The translations under genes were made by a program, and so were the position numbers. DNA of 5,406 nt from Candidatus Hodarchaeota archaeon (GTDB lineage: Archaea; Asgardarchaeota; Heimdallarchaeia; Hodarchaeales; YT1-057): the NCBI GenBank assembly GCA_016839955.1, contig JAEOTI010000390.1, forward strand, positions 1-5,406, written 5' to 3'. Below are positions 1 to 4,547 of the stretch, piece by piece; position 1 is the first letter of the stretch, and every line of letters starts with the position of its first letter. The notes under the pieces are model-generated. The model was not told where the DNA came from. It searched no databases and saw only the letters and a program-made list of their open reading frames with translations.

Positions 1-339
1 AAAGTACTTTCGATTCGTATCATTATTCAGTTTAATCTGACGTAATACCTCTGGTTCAGGGATTAATGGAAGTAATGGATGATATTTTCCAGAACCAGTA
101 AAATCGATTTGTCCCCGAGAAGCGAGAGTTGTCAAACCTTCAATGATATCCGTGTATCCAAGATCGTCTAGTTGTTCTGTCAATGTAGCATTTATGTTTA
201 ATGAAATTTTTGCATGTGGATTATCTCGTAACGCTTCTGTAAGGGGGCGGTAGGATTCATTTACAATTTGTTTAATTACTGGAGCTATTTGGACAGGAGG
301 CTGGTAAATATGAAAGAGAAAAGCAAAGTAAACGACCAT
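1..339 (-). CDS. Glycoside hydrolase family 57 protein, N-terminal part (cut by window edge)
   Basis: An open frame of 113 codons with no stop runs off the left end, so the 3' part of the gene is outside the window. The N-terminus carries GH57 hallmarks: a beta strand ending in H-I-Y-Q-P-P (residues 10-15), matching the family's first conserved region (H-x-Q-P type); S-Y-R-P-L at 29-33; I-S-L-N-I-N at 45-50; R-G-Q-I-D-F-T-G at 75-82, followed by K-Y-H-P-L-L-P-L-I-P at 85-94; and R-Q-I-K-L-N at 100-105. Known GH57 enzymes act on alpha-glucans (amylase, 4-alpha-glucanotransferase, branching enzyme, amylopullulanase) and use a Glu nucleophile and an Asp acid/base. Both residues lie beyond this fragment, so activity and substrate cannot be assigned. 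The ATG at 339 is chosen because GGTGAGG (348-354) lies 8 nt upstream, the conserved domain starts at once, and no other ATG exists in frame before the stop at 400-402. There is no signal peptide, so it is probably cytosolic. It is divergent from the membrane-protein pair. Confidence 0.8.
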   Translation of the reverse strand, partial: MVVYFAFLFHIYQPPVQIAPVIKQIVNESYRPLTEALRDNPHAKISLNINATLTEQLDDLGYTDIIEGLTTLASRGQIDFTGSGKYHPLLPLIPEPEVLRQIKLNNDTNRKYF

Positions 340-347
340 GTGGTGAT

Positions 348-354
348 CCTCACC
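348..354 (-). promoter_or_regulatory. Shine-Dalgarno site of the GH57 gene
   Basis: Read on the minus strand this is GGTGAGG, 8 nt before the ATG at 339. It contains the archaeal GGTGA core and fixes the start codon. An ATG at 357-359 is in another frame and lacks such a site. Confidence 0.65.
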
Positions 355-368
355 TTCATAACTTCGAG

Positions 369-401
369 AAGATGAATTTTTTTCATTTTTAAATTCATCT
401 T
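369..401. promoter_or_regulatory. Perfect 11-bp inverted repeat enclosing the GH57 TATA-like box
   Basis: The arms AAGATGAATTT (369-379) and AAATTCATCTT (391-401) are exact reverse complements separated by 11 T-rich bases. On the minus strand TTTAAAAA (386-393) falls in the spacer and one arm. Its distance from the ATG at 339 would place transcription start near 363 and leave a leader of about 24 nt holding the GGTGAGG site. The arrangement fits an operator whose half-sites flank the TATA box, so that a dimeric regulator could block TBP/TFB. The sequence could also fold as a hairpin if transcribed from further upstream. The repeat is seen directly; the operator and promoter roles are inferred. 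Confidence 0.45.
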
Positions 402-563
402 ATTCTAATTTTTTCAACGAATATCTACTATAATTCCGTGTTTCCTTAATTAGTCGATGTTTCTTTTTTTATCCTCATCTAGTATGAATTTTTCAATCTA
501 TATTTGACAGAAAATCTCTGAACGGAACCAATTAAATCGGAATAATTTTTGAGCTCAATTATC

Positions 564-1031
564 ATGAATATTGGCAAAATAATCCCAAGCGCTGTAGTGA
601 TTCTTGCAGTAATAGGTTTAGGAGGATTTCTCGCGGGGGAAGAAATGCATCCCGCAATAGCAGTTATAATCCTTGGAATTGCGGGTCTACTTGCAGGGCT
701 TCTTTTTGGTAAGGATTCGTATGAAGCTATTAAAGCATTAGTGCTTATTGGCGCTTTACTTATTGGGATCATAATTGTGATCTTATTATTTGCCACAGAA
801 GATGCGAATAAAGAGTTCGAAGAGTCTACAACTGGAGCAGAAGTAATTATTGGATTTTTTATCATAATTTTACTAATTGTATTGATCCTTGTTATGGTTG
901 GTGTAGCTATTGCATTGGCAATTAGTGCTGTTTTTGTTACAATCGGGGCATGGATAGGAATTCAAATACATTATGAGCTATTCTCAAAACCAGAAAAACA
1001 AAAATATACACAGAAGAAAAAAAGAAGATAA
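564..1031 (+). CDS. Small multi-pass membrane protein of unknown function
   Basis: 155 residues from the ATG at 564. A TTG at 549 would add five residues (M-S-S-I-I), but no Shine-Dalgarno supports it; ATG is preferred. An A/T-rich AATTAAAT (530-537) about 30 nt upstream could be the TATA box of a leaderless or nearly leaderless transcript. Hydrophobic segments lie at about 6-25, 30-49, 56-76, 93-112 and 113-135, so five membrane helices are likely. The first two carry similar Gly/Ala motifs (G-G-F-L-A-G and A-G-L-L-A-G). The only sizeable hydrophilic loop is acidic (about 78-92, T-E-D-A-N-K-E-F-E-E). The C-terminus is a strongly basic tail (Q-K-K-K-R-R), which by the positive-inside rule suggests a cytoplasmic end. 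No catalytic or ligand motif is visible and I do not recognise the family. The gene is 38 bp upstream of the next one on the same strand, probably co-transcribed. Confidence 0.65.
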   Translation: MNIGKIIPSAVVILAVIGLGGFLAGEEMHPAIAVIILGIAGLLAGLLFGKDSYEAIKALVLIGALLIGIIIVILLFATEDANKEFEESTTGAEVIIGFFIIILLIVLILVMVGVAIALAISAVFVTIGAWIGIQIHYELFSKPEKQKYTQKKKRR

Positions 1032-1069
1032 ACAAGTCAGAAACGTTACTAACGGATTGTGAAATATCA

Positions 1070-1681
1070 ATGGGAGAAGTTAAACAGAAATGGTTTAGAC
1101 ATTGGGCAGTATTATCCGGATTATGGGTTGTTCTGGGTATCCTCCTCTTTTTTAGCCTATTAGTAGATAAAATTGTTGAAACGGACGATCAAACGGTCGT
1201 CGAAACAAGTGACCTTAATGCACTCATAGGTATGGCTATAATTGGTTCTGTAGCTTTTTTTGGCAGAGCTCTATTTGTTTTTCTTGAAAATAAGGATATA
1301 GATACTACAAAAAAATGGTTTAAGCATTGGATAGTCCTTTCAGGATTATGGATAATAGCTCCTTTACTAATTATTGCCCGAGTAATTACACTTCATCGTG
1401 AAGATTTTGATTTAATTATAATGCAAGTGACTTATGTTAAAACAGATGAACTTAATTCATTATTAATTTTAGTTTTTGTAGCTGTACTACTCTCGTTTAT
1501 CAGAGCATTCTTTGCTTTTCGTGAATATTACAAACTAGATTTAAATAAGCAGAAACCAGTTGAATGGTCATCACCAACCAAATTCTGTCCCACATGTGGG
1601 AAGAGAAATGCTATAAATGCAAAATTTTGTATCGCTTGTGCTGAGTCGATTATTGATGTGGCAATTCCACAAACAGACTAA
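1070..1681 (+). CDS. Internally duplicated four-helix membrane protein with C-terminal zinc ribbon
   Basis: 203 residues. Two tandem units of about 75-79 residues make up the membrane part. Each begins K-W-F-[RK]-H-W-x-V-L-S-G-L-W (residues 7-19 and 82-94), has a polar acidic loop ending D-L-N or E-L-N, and closes with a second helix containing R-A-[LF]-F-x-F (66-71 and 145-150). Predicted helices are about 13-35, 52-73, 88-108 and 131-153, which puts both termini on the same side, probably the cytoplasm. A C-terminal zinc ribbon has four cysteines, C173-x2-C176-x10-C187-x2-C190, in the F-C-P-T-C-G style common in archaeal membrane proteins. The Gly that often follows the last Cys is Ala here. 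The ATG at 1070 has a weak GTGA (1059-1062) upstream. The gene likely forms an operon with the preceding one. The ribbon could bind protein or nucleic acid; no enzyme activity is indicated. Confidence 0.75.
   Translation: MGEVKQKWFRHWAVLSGLWVVLGILLFFSLLVDKIVETDDQTVVETSDLNALIGMAIIGSVAFFGRALFVFLENKDIDTTKKWFKHWIVLSGLWIIAPLLIIARVITLHREDFDLIIMQVTYVKTDELNSLLILVFVAVLLSFIRAFFAFREYYKLDLNKQKPVEWSSPTKFCPTCGKRNAINAKFCIACAESIIDVAIPQTD
1088..1352 (+). repeat. Intragenic tandem duplication still visible in DNA
   Basis: The 40 bases at 1088-1127 match those at 1313-1352 at 31 positions by hand count, 225 bases (75 codons) apart and in the same frame. These blocks encode the K-W-F-[RK]-H-W...S-G-L-W start of each unit of the zinc-ribbon membrane protein. 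Later parts of the units align at an offset of 79 residues, so the second copy has gained about four residues in its loop, or the first has lost them. Confidence 0.7.
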
Positions 1682-1708
1682 TCAAACCTTGTCGTATTTC
1701 AGATATAT

Positions 1709-1734
1709 TGTCGTCAAAGTGTAGTTTGACGACA
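1709..1734. terminator. Perfect hairpin between convergent genes, possible 3'-end signal
   Basis: The arms TGTCGTCAAA (1709-1718) and TTTGACGACA (1725-1734) are exact complements around a 6-nt loop. The hairpin sits 28 nt after the plus-strand stop at 1681 and 27 nt from the minus-strand stop at 1761, so it can serve both genes. Neither side has a long T-tract: the plus side continues TAAAAATAA, and the minus strand has TTATTTTTA (1735-1743) before the stem rather than after it. This is therefore not a textbook intrinsic terminator. It may stabilise 3' ends or bind a protein. Confidence 0.45.
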
Positions 1735-1760
1735 TAAAAATAATCCATCTACGATTTTTC

Positions 1761-2678
1761 CTAAATTATCAGGAACATTACTAAAACTAAGAAGATGTAG
1801 TTTGTAGATATTGCAATTACAAGTGCTTGAGAAAAAGATAATGCTGTTGTCTCTTTAATTCCTGCAGTAATTGTTAATATCATCCAGAGCTGAATTATCC
1901 CCAAGATGAGTAGAGCTATTCCCTCGTCAATTTTTTCTATCCCAACATGATTTATGTTTATGTATAGAAAAGCTAGTGCTATTGTTGGTCCAATCAGTGA
2001 TGAAGATATTGCTGCGATAAGTTCCAAATGTTTATCCGTTCTTATATTGTATATTACATATAAAGATATCTCAGTAATACCAATAATTAGGAACCACCCA
2101 GCTAAAGATAATAAAAAATAATTAGTTACGTCATTGTTAGATAGCGGGATAAGAAATGATCCCACAACAGCAATAGATATTTCTGATCCAAGGAAAACTG
2201 CAAAAAGAAAAAGAAAACTAACTTCTATTAAACTCCTATAAGGATGATGAGTAAAATATTGAATAAAGGGAGTTAAATTCTCCAAGGGGGAGTTTACAGA
2301 ATCTGATTGAGTAACTTGCTTCTTTTTTTCTTTAATTTCACCATCAAGAATTTTTAAATATTCTATTGCATGTTTCCCTTTATCTGTTAGTTTATAGGAC
2401 TTATTAGACTGTTGTTCAACTAAATCTCCAAGTGTATTTATATGATGATAAATTGAACCTGCTTTTAAATCCAAATATTTGCTTAGCTCGCTGTAGGTTA
2501 TTGGTAGATCGACCATTAATTCAAGAATTGCTCTACGGACCGGATTAGAAAGAACTTCAAGTAATGCTGTCTTTTCATCTTCCTGCAATTTTTGTAATCC
2601 CCATACGGTCCAATTAAGAATAGTTTTGTTAACTAAAGTTGAGTTGGAAAATAATTTGATGAATTTTATTTTTTTCAT
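1761..2678 (-). CDS. ArsR-like winged-helix protein fused to a multi-pass membrane domain (candidate membrane-tethered regulator)
   Basis: 305 residues from the ATG at 2678. A TTG two codons upstream (2682-2684) is possible but has no ribosome site. Residues 37-108 form an ArsR-type winged helix: L-S-N-P-V-R-R-A-I-L at 43-52, the helix-turn-helix around I-T-Y-S-E-L-S-K-Y-L (60-69), the recognition helix G-S-I-Y-H-H-I-N-T-L (74-83), and a wing ending Y-K-L-T-D-K-G (95-101). A charged linker (112-126, E-I-K-E-K-K-K) leads to hydrophobic segments at about 148-164, 166-179, 187-212, 218-242, 253-275 and 280-305, giving five or six helices. The end (L-W-M-I-L at 264-268, then S-F-S-Q-A-L-V-I at 281-288) resembles the last helices of Yip1-type domains; this is a weak resemblance by eye. 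No sensor or metal-binding Cys cluster is seen. It is divergent from the surface-protein gene at 2949, which is its most obvious target besides itself. A TATA-like TTTAAC (2711-2716, minus) could serve it. DNA binding is well supported by family; tethered regulation is inferred. Confidence 0.75.
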   Translation of the reverse strand: MKKIKFIKLFSNSTLVNKTILNWTVWGLQKLQEDEKTALLEVLSNPVRRAILELMVDLPITYSELSKYLDLKAGSIYHHINTLGDLVEQQSNKSYKLTDKGKHAIEYLKILDGEIKEKKKQVTQSDSVNSPLENLTPFIQYFTHHPYRSLIEVSFLFLFAVFLGSEISIAVVGSFLIPLSNNDVTNYFLLSLAGWFLIIGITEISLYVIYNIRTDKHLELIAAISSSLIGPTIALAFLYININHVGIEKIDEGIALLILGIIQLWMILTITAGIKETTALSFSQALVIAISTNYIFLVLVMFLII

Positions 2679-2750
2679 TATCAAAATAACTATTTCGAAT
2701 CAAAAGGTCGGTTAAATTGGGCACTATCAAACATTTTTATGAAATTGTGG

Positions 2751-2781
2751 TTCTTTTAACTCAGCTTATTTCTTAAAAGAA
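2751..2781. repeat. 9-bp inverted repeat upstream of the winged-helix gene
   Basis: TTCTTTTAA (2751-2759) is the exact reverse complement of TTAAAAGAA (2773-2781), with a 13-nt spacer. The right arm also lies in a smaller dyad, TTCTT-AA-AAGAA (2770-2781), so the half-site TTCTT occurs repeatedly. It lies about 73-103 bp upstream of the winged-helix start, upstream of its TATA-like box. It is a candidate autoregulatory operator; A/T richness makes chance a real alternative. Confidence 0.35.
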
Positions 2782-2818
2782 TGCTTTATGTCACAATTAA
2801 AGACACCTTCACATTGAC

Positions 2819-2847
2819 TCAAGAGTTCTTGAACCTTGTATTCAAGG
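2819..2847. promoter_or_regulatory. Two adjacent CAAG/CTTG dyads upstream of the surface-protein promoter
   Basis: TCAAGA-GT-TCTTGA (2819-2832) is followed after one base by CCTTG-TATT-CAAGG (2834-2847). Both are perfect dyads built on the same CAAG/CTTG core. They end directly at the purine-rich stretch and TTTAAG box proposed as the promoter of the gene at 2949, a position typical of archaeal activator sites. The sequences are seen directly; binding by the neighbouring winged-helix protein is inferred. Confidence 0.4.
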
Positions 2848-2896
2848 AGAATTTAAGCAAAATCCAATAAACAATGCCCTCTGTCTATTACATGAG

Positions 2897-2910
2897 CATC
2901 AAACTTGATG
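2897..2910. repeat. 14-bp dyad in the surface-protein leader
   Basis: CATCAA-AC-TTGATG has perfect 6-bp arms with a 2-nt centre. It lies 25 nt before the GGAGG site and downstream of the proposed transcription start. It could be a repressor operator; the loop is too small for a good RNA hairpin unless inner pairs open. Confidence 0.3.
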
Positions 2911-2935
2911 TTTCCATGAAAGAAGTGCAATCTAC

Positions 2936-2940
2936 GGAGG
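2936..2940 (+). promoter_or_regulatory. Strong Shine-Dalgarno of the first surface-protein gene
   Basis: GGAGG with exactly 8 nt to the ATG at 2949. The paralogue at 5381 has the same motif and the same spacing. The membrane-protein and winged-helix genes in the window lack comparable sites, which suggests efficient translation of the two surface proteins. Confidence 0.75.
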
Positions 2941-2948
2941 AAAAATAA

Positions 2949-3920
2949 ATGAAAAAATATCTAGCCTTCTCGATAGGGTTGATATTAGTTATACTATTCA
3001 CTTTGGGATCTGGAGCAGCTAATGCTGAAGGGAATGGTAATATCAATCTTGATTTGCAACAGCAACAAGGTAAAGCCATTATCACGACTGATGATATGGC
3101 TGTATCAATTGAAACAAAGGGAAATGTACCTAAATTCTCGTTTTACGAATTAAGTGACAATGACACTCGCTTCCACATCCACTTTGTAAAAATAATGGAA
3201 TTCAATGACTCAAATGGAGACGGTGAATTCAATGAATCAGAACATGTCCCAGGAACGCCTGCGCTTGCCCTTTCCAGTGTAACATGGAATCTTTCCGACT
3301 ATACCACAGAAGGGACTGTTTATACATTCAATTATTCTAGTTTTGATACTAGTCATGGTTCAGGATCCAATCCTTATGAGAATTTCACTATAAATTTAGT
3401 TATCCATTTTGATTCTACAAACGGTACTGCCTTTAAATTCGACATAGCTATGGAAAATTGGCCATTTCAAGACACTGAAAACATGTTAGCTCTTCGCTGG
3501 GATCTTACTTGGGGTGCAAACGACAATGACTCATTTTCAGTGGATTCAAGAGAAGATGGAGCTTATTTAGTTAAAGATTCAGAAGATATGGCTTATTTTG
3601 TTTATGAAGACACAGCTCAGATTGATGAAACTGATGTCGATGTAAAGATTAGCTATGATGACAAAATGGGTGATTCTGAATTTACTCACGGAATTAAGGT
3701 ATTTCTTAGTTACCCGAACTTTAATGGTTCTAAACTATATCATGATCCTACTGTTGGTGTCGTAACAGTCGAGGATCAGGAAACTGCGGAGACATCTGAA
3801 GGAATAATAACGTTTTTACCATTTCCTACAATCTCTAAAGCAGGTTTTCTGGCTATTACTGTTGCCTCGAGCTTACTTCTTGTAGTAGGACTTGTTATCC
3901 GGAAAAAGTTTAAGGAATAA
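2949..3920 (+). CDS. Exported membrane-anchored surface protein with EF-hand-type calcium loop (paralogue 1)
   Basis: 323 residues. A Sec signal peptide spans 1-26 (M-K-K, hydrophobic core 5-19, cleavage likely after A-N-A at 24-26). The ectodomain runs to about 296 and is anchored by one helix (about 298-317) followed by R-K-K-F-K-E, so the bulk faces outside. Residues 87-98 read D-S-N-G-D-G-E-F-N-E-S-E, a complete 12-residue EF-hand calcium loop (Asp 1, Asn 3, Asp 5, Gly 6, Phe 8, Glu 12). Eight N-x-S/T sequons are present, as expected for a glycosylated archaeal surface protein. It aligns with the protein at 4548-5381 from the start of the ectodomain (K-A-I-I-T-T-D-D...G-N-V-P-K) through F-K-F-D-I (162-166) to Y-H-D-P near the anchor. 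I know no function for this family; a carbohydrate-binding or structural envelope role is possible. The start is fixed by GGAGG and the signal peptide. An oligo-T tract follows the stop. Confidence 0.8.
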   Translation: MKKYLAFSIGLILVILFTLGSGAANAEGNGNINLDLQQQQGKAIITTDDMAVSIETKGNVPKFSFYELSDNDTRFHIHFVKIMEFNDSNGDGEFNESEHVPGTPALALSSVTWNLSDYTTEGTVYTFNYSSFDTSHGSGSNPYENFTINLVIHFDSTNGTAFKFDIAMENWPFQDTENMLALRWDLTWGANDNDSFSVDSREDGAYLVKDSEDMAYFVYEDTAQIDETDVDVKISYDDKMGDSEFTHGIKVFLSYPNFNGSKLYHDPTVGVVTVEDQETAETSEGIITFLPFPTISKAGFLAITVASSLLLVVGLVIRKKFKE

Positions 3921-3933
3921 TCCACAAATTCCC

Positions 3934-3956
3934 TTTCTCTTTTTTTTCTTTTTTTA
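3934..3956 (+). terminator. Oligo-T terminator of the first surface-protein gene
   Basis: A run of almost pure pyrimidine, mostly T (only C and T from 3931 to 3955), begins about 14 nt after the stop at 3920 and has no strong stem before it. Archaeal RNA polymerase terminates on such U-rich tracts without a hairpin, so this is the likely end of the transcript. Confidence 0.6.
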
Positions 3957-4194
3957 ATCTACTTTTAGCGGATAAATTTGACTCTTATCCAATATAGAAC
4001 AGATTTTATTGCTCTATACATCTAAATTGTAGAAGTAGGAAAATAGAAATTAGTTTAATCAAAGATTCTTTGAGTCTGTTTTATTACTTCTATTTCTAAA
4101 ACTTTGATACAAAGAATAAATGACTTTGAGAATAACTTAGTCAATTAGAACCAATATCAAGTCGTGAATAATCAATTCAAGTTAGAATTTTAAG

Positions 4195-4222
4195 AAACTA
4201 GAACCGCCTAGTTTATTTTTTT
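4195..4222 (+). terminator. Hairpin plus T-tract in the middle of the gap
   Basis: AAACTAG (4195-4201) and CTAGTTT (4208-4214) pair exactly around the loop AACCGC and are followed by A and seven T (4216-4222). The shape matches an intrinsic terminator on the plus strand but lies about 275 nt beyond the stop of the nearest plus gene, which already has its own T-tract. It may be a back-up terminator or the 3' end of an unannotated short RNA. Confidence 0.35.
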
Positions 4223-4496
4223 AGGTTTTATGTTTCAGATTAATACAATTCTACATAATTCTGTTTCAACACATTAGATATTAGATGTTGAGTTTATAGT
4301 TCCAGATTTTGCAAGATAAGAAAGATACTGGAGTCGTTTATTTCCTATCAGTAATAAATTAGAACAACATGCATATATTGGAAGGAGAATATGTTTTGTT
4401 AGACGATTTTATATTATCTGATTCGACTTGAATAAATTTGAGTAGTTCTTATAACATTTTTTACAATTTATCAAAGAGAGAAACATTTTATTGTGT

Positions 4497-4539
4497 AAAA
4501 AAAAGAAGAAAAGGATACCTGATTTGAAAAATCAGGTAT
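4497..4539 (-). terminator. Hairpin and T-rich terminator of the second surface-protein gene
   Basis: Read on the minus strand, an 11-bp perfect stem (ATACCTGATTT at 4515-4525 with AAATCAGGTAT at 4529-4539, 3-nt loop) begins 8 nt after the stop codon. It is followed by a T/C-rich run ending in eight T (4497-4504). This is a textbook intrinsic terminator shape, more elaborate than the plain T-tract after the paralogue. Confidence 0.7.
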
Positions 4540-4547
4540 TACTAGAT

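Larger units (their letters stand above)
2679..2948. promoter_or_regulatory. Divergent intergenic region, promoters of the winged-helix and surface-protein genes
   Basis: 270 bp with no supportable gene. For the plus gene, purine-rich AAGGAGAA followed by TTTAAG (2844-2857) resembles a BRE plus TATA box. It would start transcription near 2880 and leave a leader of about 70 nt ending in a strong GGAGG. For the minus gene, TTTAAC at 2711-2716 is the best TATA candidate and implies a short leader. The inverted repeats between and beside these elements are listed separately. Promoter positions are inferred from spacing only. Confidence 0.4.
3921..4547. other. 627-bp gene-free gap between convergent surface-protein genes
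   Basis: No open frame with a credible start is present. The best ribosome-site look-alike (GGAG at 4383-4386 before ATG 4391) leads to a stop after three codons. The stretch is very AT-rich. It holds the plus-strand T-tract, the minus-strand hairpin terminator near 4497-4539, a central hairpin with T-tract (4195-4222), and several small CAAAG/CTTTG dyads (TCAAAGA-T-TCTTTGA at 4059-4073; CTTTG-ATA-CAAAG at 4102-4114), with ACTTTGA repeated at 4101 and 4123. No tRNA, rRNA or transposon end is recognisable. Both flanking genes end here, so the gap needs no promoter for them. It could hold an unrecognised RNA or the decayed remains of a gene. Confidence 0.5.

Noticed and set aside
549..563. TTG start adding five residues to the first membrane protein
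   Set aside because: No Shine-Dalgarno precedes it and the ATG at 564 gives a normal N-terminus just before the first helix.
479..865. Open frame on the minus strand, 128 codons
   Set aside because: It lies antisense inside the five-helix membrane gene; it is Ile/Ser/Pro-rich without a recognisable domain, as expected for the shadow of a hydrophobic gene.
2819..2910. The three CAA/TTG dyads as copies of one operator
   Set aside because: Arms and spacers differ (TCAAGA-2-TCTTGA, CCTTG-4-CAAGG, CATCAA-2-TTGATG), so they are reported separately rather than as one consensus.
2888..3085. Open frame on the minus strand, 65 codons, with a Cys run
   Set aside because: It is antisense to the leader and signal peptide of the first surface protein; the Cys run is the complement of CAA/CAG codons for Gln. 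No ribosome site.
4383..4402. GGAG followed by ATG at 4391, possible small gene
   Set aside because: The frame stops after three codons.
3921..4547. Possible tRNA or CRISPR repeats in the gap
   Set aside because: No cloverleaf arms or T-loop motif and no regularly spaced direct repeats were found; the short dyads are irregular.
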